Source of the DNA: a bacterium
Lineage (GTDB): Bacteria; Bacteroidota; Bacteroidia; Bacteroidales; Muribaculaceae
Reading direction: 5' to 3'
DNA length: 60,038 nucleotides
NCBI GenBank assembly: GCA_004563195.1
Contig: SFTJ01000013.1
Coordinates: forward strand, 1-60,038
Position numbers and translations under genes: made by a program. Numbering within the stretch: position 1 is the first letter of the stretch; every line of letters begins with the position of its first letter. Of the stretch, positions 8,001 to 15,363 are shown piece after piece. The notes under the pieces are model-generated. The model ran no database searches. It worked only from the letters and a program-made list of their open reading frames with translations, and was not told where the DNA came from.

Positions 8001-8399
8001 TTAATATACGTAACACAATACTTCGCCACCAATTTGTTGAGCCTTAGCTTCCTTATTGGTCATCAAACCCTTTGAGGTAGAGATGATGGCGATGCCTAAA
8101 CCATTCAACACACGAGGCATGTCCTTGTAGCCGGTATACTGACGCAAACCCGGACGTGACACACGCTGTAAGCTCTTAATTGCGTTGACCTTGTCAACTG
8201 GATCATACTTCAAGGCTATCTTGATAGTACCACCCGGAACATTGCCTTCAATGAACTTATAGTTCAAAATGTAGCCCTGTTCGAAGAGAATCTTTGTGAT
8301 TTCTCTTTTCATTTTCGAAGAAGGGATTTCAACGACTCTGTGTTGAGCCTTGATCGCATTCCTCAATCTTGTTAGATAATCTGCTATTGGATCAGTCAT
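8001..8399 (-). CDS. rpsH: 30S ribosomal protein S8
   Basis: S8 binds the central domain of 16S rRNA and is the regulator of the spc operon in E. coli. The 132 residues begin MTDPIADYLTRLRNAIKAQH and end with GIAIISTSKGLMTNKEAKAQ plus IGGEVLCYVY, the standard C-terminal signature. A 136-bp gap before it holds the near-perfect dyad at 8421-8438. Confidence 0.98.
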   Translation of the reverse strand: MTDPIADYLTRLRNAIKAQHRVVEIPSSKMKREITKILFEQGYILNYKFIEGNVPGGTIKIALKYDPVDKVNAIKSLQRVSRPGLRQYTGYKDMPRVLNGLGIAIISTSKGLMTNKEAKAQQIGGEVLCYVY

Positions 8400-8420
8400 A
8401 AATAATTTGTTTTAAATTGA

Positions 8421-8438
8421 TTCGGTGAATTCGCCGAA
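8421..8438. repeat. 18-bp dyad just upstream of rpsH
   Basis: TTCGGTGAATTCGCCGAA is a palindrome except for one pair that becomes G-U in RNA. It lies 22 bp before the rpsH start, inside an unusually long gap for this cluster. It could be an mRNA hairpin; no known S8 site was recognised. Confidence 0.4.
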
Positions 8439-8535
8439 CAATATTTAATACTAAAATTAACTGTAAATTCGTCTGTTGTTTTCGTTAGTCTGTGCGCACT
8501 CGTTATATTTTCCCGCACGCACACACTCTCTTGTG

Positions 8536-8805
8536 TTACCAGCTTGCCTTCTTTACGCCCGGTATCAATCCTGCCGATGCCATTTCACGGAATTGGATAC
8601 GCGAAATACCAAACTGACGGATATATCCCTTTGGACGGCCTGTAATCTTGCAACGATTGTGCATACGCACCGGACAAGCATTCTTTGGAAGTGCTTGAAG
8701 AGCTTCGTAGTCGCCGGCTGCCTTCAATTCGGCACGCTTTGCTGCATACTTTGCTACCAACTTTGCTCTCTTCACTTCACGAGCTTTCATCGATTCTTTT
8801 GCCAT
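8536..8805 (-). CDS. rpsN: 30S ribosomal protein S14, zinc-independent type
   Basis: S14 sits in the head of the small subunit. The 89 residues (MAKESMKAREVKRAKLVAKY onward) have the long form with CKITGRPKGYIRQFGISRIQ and FREMASAGLIPGVKKASW. The paired CxxC motifs of the short zinc-binding form are absent. It is located 12 bp before rplE on the transcript's upstream side. Confidence 0.97.
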   Translation of the reverse strand: MAKESMKAREVKRAKLVAKYAAKRAELKAAGDYEALQALPKNACPVRMHNRCKITGRPKGYIRQFGISRIQFREMASAGLIPGVKKASW

Positions 8806-8817
8806 ATGTCTGATTTA

Positions 8818-9363
8818 TTAGTTTTTAGCGTTCTTAAAAGGTAAGCCAAATTCCTTCAACAAAGCATAGCCTTCTTCATCGGTATTTGCTGTTGTCACAA
8901 ATGTGATGTTCATACCCATCAACTTCTGAATAGTATCGATGTTGATTTCAGGGAAGATAATCTGCTCTGTGATACCCACTGTGTAGTTGCCACGTCCATC
9001 GAGCTTGCCTTCAATACCCTTGAAGTCGCGGATACGCGGAAGTGCAATGCGGATGAAGCGTTCCATAAATTCATACATACGGTCGCGACGCAATGTTACT
9101 CGCACACCGATAGGCATCTTCTTACGTACCTTGAAGTTCGAAATATCCTTCTTCGACAAAGTCTGTACTGCCTTTTGGCCGGTAATCATTGTGAGCTCGT
9201 TGATGGCTGTCTCGATAATCTTCTTGTCGGCTGTTGCCTCACCAAGTCCTTCGTTGATTACTATCTTTACAAGGCGAGGTACCTGCATAGATGAAGTGTA
9301 GTTGAACTTCTTCAACAATGCAGGGGCAATTCTCTCATCGTATTCTTTCTTTAGAGTTGTCAT
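8818..9363 (-). CDS. rplE: 50S ribosomal protein L5
   Basis: L5 binds 5S rRNA and contacts S13 in an intersubunit bridge. The 181 residues contain PRLVKIVINEGLGEA, TGQKAVQTLSKKDISNFKVR and the late segments YTVGITEQIIFPEI and FVTTANTDEEGYALL. Its ATG overlaps the rplX stop by one base (TAATG), implying translational coupling. Confidence 0.98.
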   Translation of the reverse strand: MTTLKKEYDERIAPALLKKFNYTSSMQVPRLVKIVINEGLGEATADKKIIETAINELTMITGQKAVQTLSKKDISNFKVRKKMPIGVRVTLRRDRMYEFMERFIRIALPRIRDFKGIEGKLDGRGNYTVGITEQIIFPEINIDTIQKLMGMNITFVTTANTDEEGYALLKEFGLPFKNAKN

Positions 9364-9683
9364 TACTTAATCTCCTCTCCTGATTTTTTTGAAATTCTTA
9401 CTTTTTTGCCATCCTCATTCACCTTATAGCCCACACGAGTTGCCTTGCCACTCTTGGGGTCTACAAGCTGAAGGTTCGACGCATGAATAGGTGCTTCCAT
9501 CTTCACCAGTCCGCCCTGAGGATTCTTTGCATTTGGCTTTGTGGCCTTTGTTACCACATTCACACCTTCCACTACCGCACGGTTCTTCTCGATAAGCACC
9601 TTGAGCACTCGGCCTGTCTTACCCTTGTCGTCACCGGCGTTTACGTATACGGTGTCTCCCTTTTTGATATGCAATTTTGCCAT
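9363..9683 (-). CDS. rplX: 50S ribosomal protein L24
   Basis: L24 is an early assembly protein. It starts MAKLHIKKGDTVYVNAGDDK with the KOW motif GKTGRVLKVL, followed by VVEGVNVVTKATKPNAKNPQGG and PIHASNLQLVDPKSGKATRV. The 106-residue length is normal. Its stop codon overlaps the rplE start by one base. Confidence 0.98.
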   Translation of the reverse strand: MAKLHIKKGDTVYVNAGDDKGKTGRVLKVLIEKNRAVVEGVNVVTKATKPNAKNPQGGLVKMEAPIHASNLQLVDPKSGKATRVGYKVNEDGKKVRISKKSGEEIK

Positions 9684-9714
9684 AATTCTTCTTTTCTCAA
9701 ATATTTTGTTTCAA

Positions 9715-10080
9715 TTAAAGAACTTCAGGTGCCAACGATACGATCTTCATGTTGGTTGCACGCAATTCACGCGCTACCGGTCCGAAAATACGTGTTCCAC
9801 GCAATTCACCCGACGCATTCAATAACACACATGCATTGTCGTCAAAGCGGATATATGAACCGTCGGCACGGCGTATCTCCTTCTTTGTTCTTACGACTAC
9901 TGCCTTCGATACAGTACCTTTCTTCACATCCGAAGAAGGAATGGCGTTCTTTACGGTAACCACAATGATGTCACCTACCGAAGCGTAACGGCGTCCGGTG
10001 CCTCCGAGCACGCGGATGCAGAGCACTTCACGTGCGCCACTGTTATCTGCTACTACTAATCGACTTTCAGTCTGTATCAT
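9715..10080 (-). CDS. rplN: 50S ribosomal protein L14
   Basis: L14 lies at the subunit interface. The 121 residues start MIQTESRLVVADNSGAREVL and contain GTVSKAVVVRTKKEIRRADG and the signature GELRGTRIFGPVARELR near the end. It is located between rpsQ and rplX, as in most bacteria. Confidence 0.98.
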   Translation of the reverse strand: MIQTESRLVVADNSGAREVLCIRVLGGTGRRYASVGDIIVVTVKNAIPSSDVKKGTVSKAVVVRTKKEIRRADGSYIRFDDNACVLLNASGELRGTRIFGPVARELRATNMKIVSLAPEVL

Positions 10081-10089
10081 ATTACTTTT

Positions 10090-10347
10090 TTACTTAGCTT
10101 TTTCGATTATTTCTACTAATCTCCATCTCTTGGTTTTGCTCAATGGACGAGTCTCCATAAGACGTACGGTATCGCCTACATTGCACTCGTTCTTCTCATC
10201 ATGAGCATGGTACTTCTTTGTCTTGTTAACAAACTTACCATAGATTGGGTGTTTCTCCTTCCACTTGATAGTAACAGTGATAGTCTTGTCACCCTTGTTG
10301 CTCGAAACAACCCCAACTCTTTCTTTTCTCAAATTTCTCTTTTCCAT
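10090..10347 (-). CDS. rpsQ: 30S ribosomal protein S17
   Basis: S17 is an OB-fold primary 16S rRNA-binding protein. The 85 residues show LRKERVGVVSSNKGDKTITV, KHPIYGKFVNKTKKYHAHDE and VGDTVRLMETRPLSKTKRWR followed by LVEIIEKAK. All are diagnostic, and the position between rpmC and rplN is canonical. Confidence 0.98.
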   Translation of the reverse strand: MEKRNLRKERVGVVSSNKGDKTITVTIKWKEKHPIYGKFVNKTKKYHAHDEKNECNVGDTVRLMETRPLSKTKRWRLVEIIEKAK

Positions 10348-10361
10348 GTTCTGTCTTGGGA

Positions 10362-10559
10362 TTATTTAATGTTTAGTTCACGCGCGCGCAACTCTGTCTT
10401 CATTCGTGCAATCATCTTTCTGTCGGCAGTAATCTTTGCAGGATTATCCAATGGCGAGATTGAGTGATTGATCTTTTGCTGGAGATACTCCTTTTCAGCC
10501 ACTTCAAGACGCTCCTTGAGCTCCTTGGTGCTTAGTTCCTTGATTTCTTCCTTTTTCAT
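10362..10559 (-). CDS. rpmC: 50S ribosomal protein L29
   Basis: L29 sits near the exit tunnel and forms part of the SRP and trigger-factor docking site with L23. The 65 residues, with KEIKELSTKELKERL-like text (here EEIKELSTKELKERLEVAEK) and MKTELRARELN, form two long helices as expected. It lies 6 bp after rplP. Confidence 0.96.
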   Translation of the reverse strand: MKKEEIKELSTKELKERLEVAEKEYLQQKINHSISPLDNPAKITADRKMIARMKTELRARELNIK

Positions 10560-10565
10560 TGCTTA

Positions 10566-10997
10566 TTACACGTTTTGAGTTGGGTCGTAATCACGTCTTA
10601 CGACGAACTTGGTTGTAACTGGAAGTTTCTGTGCAGCCAAACGTAGCGCTTCCTTTGCGATATCGTAGCTTACGCCTTCTACTTCAAAAATTATGCGGCC
10701 CGGTGTGATGGGGAATACATAGGCTTCTGGCGAACCTTTACCCTTACCCATACGTACGTCGGCCGGCTTCTTTGTGATAGGCTTATCCGGGAATATGCGT
10801 ATCCATATCTGTCCTTGACGTTGCATGTGACGTGTTACTGCCACACGTGCTGCCTCTATCTGACGAGCGGTAATCCACTTGGTCTCAAGCGACTTGATGC
10901 CAAATGAGCCGAAGGCCAATTGATTGCCTCGTCCGGCTACACCCTTGCTCACGCCCTTGGCAGGTCTTCTGTATTTTAGTCTTCTTGGTTGTAACAT
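10566..10997 (-). CDS. rplP: 50S ribosomal protein L16
   Basis: L16 organises the A-site region of the large subunit. The 143 residues start MLQPRRLKYRRPAKGVSKGV and contain FGSFGIKSLETKWITARQIE, RIFPDKPITKKPADVRMGKG and the GSPEAYVFPITPGRIIFE signature. It is located between rpsC and rpmC. Confidence 0.98.
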   Translation of the reverse strand: MLQPRRLKYRRPAKGVSKGVAGRGNQLAFGSFGIKSLETKWITARQIEAARVAVTRHMQRQGQIWIRIFPDKPITKKPADVRMGKGKGSPEAYVFPITPGRIIFEVEGVSYDIAKEALRLAAQKLPVTTKFVVRRDYDPTQNV

Positions 10998-11023
10998 TGT
11001 TCTGTACTAAAAAATGTGTCGGT

Positions 11024-11752
11024 TTAACGATTGTTTTTTTGCTTTCTGAAGCCGCCCTTGCGTGGTCCGTTATTGTTGCCACGACCTTCCTTGCTGTTGC
11101 TTGTGAATTGTGGTGCAAGATCCTTCTTGCCATATACTTCTCCACGGCAAATCCACACCTTGATACCTATCAAACCTACCTTGGTCAATGCCGGTACCAA
11201 TGCATAGTCGATGTCAGCACGAAGTGTGTGTAGCGGTGTACGGCCTTCCTTAAACATTTCCGAACGTGCCATTTCTGCACCATTCAAACGTCCGCTCACT
11301 TGCACCTTGATGCCCTCTGCACCCACACGCATGGTAGATGCTATAGCCATCTTCACTGCACGGCGATAGGCTATCTTGCCTTCCACCTGATGTGCTATCT
11401 GCGATGCCACGATTTGAGCATCAAGCTCAGGACGCTTCACTTCGAAGATGTTGATCTGTACATCCTTTTCGGTGATCTTCTTCAATTCTTCTTTGAGCTT
11501 GTCGACTTCGCTACCGGCCTTGCCGATAATTACGCCCGGGCGCGAGGTGCACACGGTGATTGTCACAAGCTTCAATGTTCTCTCAATAACAATGCGAGAC
11601 ACACTACCCTTTGCCAAACGAGCATTAAGATACTTGCGGATCTTAGAGTCCTCTAACAAAGTATCTCCATAGTTATTTCCACCATACCAGTTAGAATCCC
11701 AACCTCTGATGATACCTAAGCGATTGCTTATTGGATTTACTTTCTGTCCCAT
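11024..11752 (-). CDS. rpsC: 30S ribosomal protein S3
   Basis: S3 forms part of the mRNA entry pore and helicase centre. The 242 residues open MGQKVNPISNRLGIIRGWDS, contain the KH domain with RPGVIIGKAGSEVDKLKEEL, and the C domain with GRLNGAEMARSEMFKEGRTP and LHTLRADIDYAL. The C-terminal tail is basic and Asn/Gly-rich (GRGNNNGPRKGGFRKQKNNR), typical of Bacteroidetes. Confidence 0.98.
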   Translation of the reverse strand: MGQKVNPISNRLGIIRGWDSNWYGGNNYGDTLLEDSKIRKYLNARLAKGSVSRIVIERTLKLVTITVCTSRPGVIIGKAGSEVDKLKEELKKITEKDVQINIFEVKRPELDAQIVASQIAHQVEGKIAYRRAVKMAIASTMRVGAEGIKVQVSGRLNGAEMARSEMFKEGRTPLHTLRADIDYALVPALTKVGLIGIKVWICRGEVYGKKDLAPQFTSNSKEGRGNNNGPRKGGFRKQKNNR

Positions 11753-11757
11753 GTTTC

Positions 11758-12174
11758 TTATGCTTCGATTTTAGCGTTAGTAGTTTCTTTTGTATCCACG
11801 AACAATGTCACGTGGTTCGAACGTTTGCGGATGCGATAGCCGCGTCCTTGTGGTGCTGTGCGTAGACGCTTGAGCATCGGTGCGCAGTCTACAAAGATTC
11901 TGCTCACTACCAATTCTCCGTCCTCAGCCTTGCGTTCATTCTTTTGTTCCCAATTTGCTATAGCCGAGCGAAGGAGCTTCTCTACCTTTGCTGCTGCTTC
12001 TTTATTTGAGAATTTAAGGATACCAAGTGCACGATTCACTTCTACGCCACGAATCATGTCAGCCACCAAGCGCATCTTGCGTGGCGAGGTTGGCACATTC
12101 TTCAGCTTAGCGAAGCTAACTTGCTTCTTAGCTTCCTTAATCTTATCTGCTGATACTTGTTTTCTTTTACCCAT
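11758..12174 (-). CDS. rplV: 50S ribosomal protein L22
   Basis: L22 lines the exit tunnel. The 138 residues contain AKLKNVPTSPRKMRLVADMI, VNRALGILKFSNKEAAAKVE and the beta-hairpin region with APMLKRLRTAPQGRGYRIRK plus RSNHVTLFV. It lies 5 bp before rpsC on the transcript. Confidence 0.98.
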   Translation of the reverse strand: MGKRKQVSADKIKEAKKQVSFAKLKNVPTSPRKMRLVADMIRGVEVNRALGILKFSNKEAAAKVEKLLRSAIANWEQKNERKAEDGELVVSRIFVDCAPMLKRLRTAPQGRGYRIRKRSNHVTLFVDTKETTNAKIEA

Positions 12175-12218
12175 TGTAGTATTTAATTCAATTTTTTTAA
12201 ATTGCCATTCCCGGGCCC

Positions 12219-12485
12219 TTATTTCTTATTGCCGCCGTGTCCACGGAAGTTACGTGTCGGTGCAAACTCACCAAGCTTGTGTCCTACCATGTTTTCGGTT
12301 ACATATACAGGAATGAATTTGTTTCCATTGTGCACAGCAAAAGTGTGGCCAACGAAATCCGGAGATATCATCGAAGCGCGCGACCATGTCTTGATTACCG
12401 ACTTCTTGCCGCTCTCTTCCATTGCTGCCACCTTCTTGTCAAGCTTTACACTGATGTATGGGCCTTTTTTTAATGATCGACTCAT
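12219..12485 (-). CDS. rpsS: 30S ribosomal protein S19
   Basis: S19 sits in the head next to S13. The 88 residues begin MSRSLKKGPYISVKLDKKVA and include the signature VGHTFAVHNGNKFIPVYVTE followed by MVGHKLGEFAPTRNFRGH. The position between rplB and rplV is canonical. Confidence 0.98.
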   Translation of the reverse strand: MSRSLKKGPYISVKLDKKVAAMEESGKKSVIKTWSRASMISPDFVGHTFAVHNGNKFIPVYVTENMVGHKLGEFAPTRNFRGHGGNKK

Positions 12486-12505
12486 AAATTTACGATTTAA
12501 TCAAA

Positions 12506-13330
12506 TTACTTTTTTCTTCTTTCAATTATGTACTTAGAAGATTGCTTCTTTGGTGCACGTGTCTTCAAGCCCTTAGCGTAGAGACCGGTACGTGAACGTG
12601 GATGACCTCCTGATTGACGGCCTTCACCACCACCCATCGGGTGATCTACCGGGTTCATTACCACACCACGGTTGTGTGGACGACGTCCCAACCAACGTGA
12701 GCGACCTGCCTTACCCGACTGCTCCAATGCGTGGTCGCTATTGCCTACCACACCCACTGTAGCCTTGCAAGCTGCAAGTATCTTTCTGGTTTCGCCCGAA
12801 GGTAATTTGACGATTGCGTAATTTCCTTCTCTCGAAGTCAACTGAGCGAAGTTGCCGGCACTGCGTGCTATTTTTGCTCCCTGGCCCGGACGCAACTCGA
12901 TGTTGTGAATTAAAGTACCAACAGGTATGTGACTTAGTGGAAGTGCATTTCCCAAATCGGGAGCTACATTTTCACCGCTTACTACTGTAGAGCCAACTTC
13001 CAAGCCGTTGGGTGCGATAATGTAAGCCTTCTCACCATCAACATAATAAAGCAATGCGATACGAGCCGAACGGTTTGGATCGTATTCTATCGACTTTACT
13101 GTTGCTGGAACACCGTCCTTGTTGCGCTTGAAATCGATAAGACGTAGCTTACGCTTATGTCCGCCACCTAAGTAGCGCATTGTGCGGTGGCCCTCATTGT
13201 TGCGACCGCCGCTCACTCTCTTACCGACAACAAGCGATTTCTCTGGTGCACTAGCAGTGATGTCATCAAATACACCAATAATCTTGTGTCTTTGCCCCGG
13301 TGTTGTGGGCTTCAATTTTCTTACTGCCAT
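12506..13330 (-). CDS. rplB: 50S ribosomal protein L2
   Basis: L2 is required for subunit association and peptidyl transfer. The 274 residues contain LKPTTPGQRHKIIG, LRLIDFKRNKDGVPATVKSI, EYDPNRSARIALL and the C-terminal active-site-proximal signature VVMNPVDHPMGGGEGRQSGG. No changes in this region are apparent. Confidence 0.98.
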   Translation of the reverse strand: MAVRKLKPTTPGQRHKIIGVFDDITASAPEKSLVVGKRVSGGRNNEGHRTMRYLGGGHKRKLRLIDFKRNKDGVPATVKSIEYDPNRSARIALLYYVDGEKAYIIAPNGLEVGSTVVSGENVAPDLGNALPLSHIPVGTLIHNIELRPGQGAKIARSAGNFAQLTSREGNYAIVKLPSGETRKILAACKATVGVVGNSDHALEQSGKAGRSRWLGRRPHNRGVVMNPVDHPMGGGEGRQSGGHPRSRTGLYAKGLKTRAPKKQSSKYIIERRKK

Positions 13331-13339
13331 TTTCTATTA

Positions 13340-13630
13340 TTAAATATTGCTATAAAAATCTATAGTTTGTCCTTCAGCAAGTGTCACTACGGCCTTCTTA
13401 AACGCTGCCATCTTGCCGCGCAAAAGTCCGCTCTTAGTGTAACGCTGCTTGCGCTTGCCGCTGTAGTTCATTGTGTTTACCGATACTACCTTTACATCGT
13501 AAAGCTTCTCCACCAAGCTCTTTATCTGATACTTGTTGGCGTCAGGAGATACACGGAATGAATAACGACCCGACTTCTCTGTAATCGCATTTGCCTTCTC
13601 GGTTACGATTGGCTGTATTGTAATTTCCAT
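13340..13630 (-). CDS. rplW: 50S ribosomal protein L23
   Basis: L23 lies at the exit tunnel and docks trigger factor and SRP. The 96 residues contain IQPIVTEKANAITEKSGRYS, VEKLYDVKVVSVNTMNYSGK and KKAVVTLAEGQTIDFY, the standard pattern. It is located between rplD and rplB. Confidence 0.97.
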   Translation of the reverse strand: MEITIQPIVTEKANAITEKSGRYSFRVSPDANKYQIKSLVEKLYDVKVVSVNTMNYSGKRKQRYTKSGLLRGKMAAFKKAVVTLAEGQTIDFYSNI

Positions 13631-13651
13631 ATTATTTCGTCCTCCTGTTCT

Positions 13652-14275
13652 TTAAAATTGGTTTAACACAGCTACACTGCTCTCAGTCAATACCATCTTC
13701 TTATTGTCAAGAATCTTATAGGTATTCAACTCAGATGCAGTCATTATTGTAGCTCCTTCTACATTGCGAGCTGACAAATATACGTTTTTCTTTTGAGTCT
13801 CTAAAACTACAAGTGTCTTTACACCTGAAATTTCAAGATTTTTAGCAAAGTTTACGAAATTTTTAGTCTTTGCTACCTCAAAATCAAAATCCTCTACTAC
13901 TATTATCTGATTGTTTTGAGCCTTGAAGGTCAATGCCGACTTGCGTGCCAAGGCCTTTACCTTCTTGTTAAGTTTGAAGCTATAGTTGCGTGGACGGGGA
14001 CCAAATACGCGACCACCACCTACCAATACCGGAGAGTTGATGTCACCTCTACGTGCTCCACCTCCACCCTTCTGGCGGCCGAGCTTCTTGGTTGATCCCG
14101 AAACTTCACTTCTTTCCTTCGACTTGTGAGTACCCTGGCGCTGGTTTGCCAAGTACTGCTTAACGTCCAAATATACTACATGTTCATTTGGCTCTGCCAA
14201 TGCAAACACCGAGTCGTTAAGCGTTACCTTCTTGCCGGTATCCTTTCCTTCTATGTTATATACTGCGAGTTCCAT
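13652..14275 (-). CDS. rplD: 50S ribosomal protein L4
   Basis: L4 lines the tunnel and autoregulates the S10 operon in E. coli. The 207 residues contain QYLANQRQGTHKSKERSEVS, GRQKGGGGARRGDINSPVLV, RVFGPRPRNYSFKLNKKVK and a helix-rich C half. Its ATG shares one base with the rplC stop (TAATG), implying coupled translation. Confidence 0.98.
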   Translation of the reverse strand: MELAVYNIEGKDTGKKVTLNDSVFALAEPNEHVVYLDVKQYLANQRQGTHKSKERSEVSGSTKKLGRQKGGGGARRGDINSPVLVGGGRVFGPRPRNYSFKLNKKVKALARKSALTFKAQNNQIIVVEDFDFEVAKTKNFVNFAKNLEISGVKTLVVLETQKKNVYLSARNVEGATIMTASELNTYKILDNKKMVLTESSVAVLNQF

Positions 14276-14892
14276 TATTTTTCAATTAAAACGATTGAAC
14301 CTTTGTGACCTGGAATCGAACCTTTCACGATAAGAAGGTTGTTTTCTGGCATCACTTTTACTACTTGTAGATTTTGCACGGTTACGCGGTCATGACCCAT
14401 TTGGCCTGCCATACGCATACCCTTAAATACCTTTGCAGGGTAAGAACATGCACCGATTGAACCCGGAGCACGCAAACGGTTGTGCTGACCGTGTGTCGAC
14501 TGTCCTACACCACCAAAGCCGTGGCGCTTTACCACACCTTGGTAACCTTTACCCTTTGAAGTGCCGATTACATCTACAAATTTTGTGTCGTTGAGGAAAT
14601 CTACTGTGATGGTGTCACCAAGCTTGTATTCTCCTTCAAAATTCTTGAACTCGGCCAAGTGTCTTTGTGGCGCTACTCCTGCCTTTGCAAAATGACCTGC
14701 TTCTGGCTTGGTAGTGTGCTTCTCCTTCTTTTCGATGAAGCCCAACTGCAATGCTGCATAGCCGTCATTTTCTACTGTTTTCACTTGAGTAACTACACAA
14801 GGACCTACTTCGATAACAGTGCACGGTATGTTCTTACCGTCGGCACTGAATACGGATGTCATTCCGATTTTCTTTCCAATTAATCCTGGCAT
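14275..14892 (-). CDS. rplC: 50S ribosomal protein L3
   Basis: L3 nucleates large-subunit assembly. The 205 residues start MPGLIGKKIGMTSVFSADGK and contain GTSKGKGYQGVVKRHGFGGV followed by GQSTHGQHNRLRAPGSIGAC and GMRMAGQMGHDRVTVQNLQV. A 144-bp gap before it holds a strong candidate RNA hairpin at 14979-15018. Confidence 0.98.
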   Translation of the reverse strand: MPGLIGKKIGMTSVFSADGKNIPCTVIEVGPCVVTQVKTVENDGYAALQLGFIEKKEKHTTKPEAGHFAKAGVAPQRHLAEFKNFEGEYKLGDTITVDFLNDTKFVDVIGTSKGKGYQGVVKRHGFGGVGQSTHGQHNRLRAPGSIGACSYPAKVFKGMRMAGQMGHDRVTVQNLQVVKVMPENNLLIVKGSIPGHKGSIVLIEK

Positions 14893-14978
14893 TTCTCTTT
14901 AATTTTTAATAATTAATTCTTGTTTTCTAAAATCTTAGTTGGTTGTGATTGTTCGGTTGCTGTTGAATCTCGCGCTTT

Positions 14979-15018
14979 CAGGCTTCGACCCGGCACTCTC
15001 GCACCGAGTCGGCGCCTG
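14979..15018 (-). ncRNA. Candidate structured mRNA element between rpsJ and rplC
   Basis: On the transcript strand CAGGC pairs with GCCTG at the base (15018-15014 with 14983-14979). After a 3/3 internal loop, GACTCGGTGC pairs with GTGCCGGGTC through Watson-Crick and G-U pairs, capped by GAGA, a GNRA tetraloop. The opposite strand would carry C-A mismatches, so pairing favours the mRNA strand. It lies 87 bp before rplC. Regulatory function is inferred. Confidence 0.5.
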
Positions 15019-15036
15019 TTGTGCGAATATCGATTT

Positions 15037-15342
15037 TTACACCTTAATCTCTACTTCTACGCCGCTTGGCAATTCAAGCTTCATCAAGGCGTCAACAGTC
15101 TTTGCTGTAGAACTGTAAATGTCGATAAGTCTCTTGAACGACGACAATTGGAACTGTTCGCGGCTCTTCTTGTTAACGAATGTCGAACGGTTAACGGTGA
15201 AGATGCGCTTGTGTGTTGGAAGTGGAATTGGACCACTTACTACAGCGTCAGTTGCCTTTACAGTCTTTACAATCTTCTCAGCCGACTTGTCAACCAAGTT
15301 GTGATCGTAAGATTTTAGCTTAATTCTGATTTTTTGGCTCAT
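15037..15342 (-). CDS. rpsJ: 30S ribosomal protein S10
   Basis: S10 (NusE) works in the small subunit and in transcription antitermination. The 101 residues contain IRIKLKSYDHNLVDKSAEKI, VSGPIPLPTHKRIFTVNRST and LIDIYSSTAKTVDALMKLEL followed by PSGVEVEIKV. It lies 21 bp after fusA, joining the str and S10 operons into one run. Confidence 0.98.
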   Translation of the reverse strand: MSQKIRIKLKSYDHNLVDKSAEKIVKTVKATDAVVSGPIPLPTHKRIFTVNRSTFVNKKSREQFQLSSFKRLIDIYSSTAKTVDALMKLELPSGVEVEIKV

Positions 15343-15363
15343 ATTGTTTTTAAATGAATTTTA

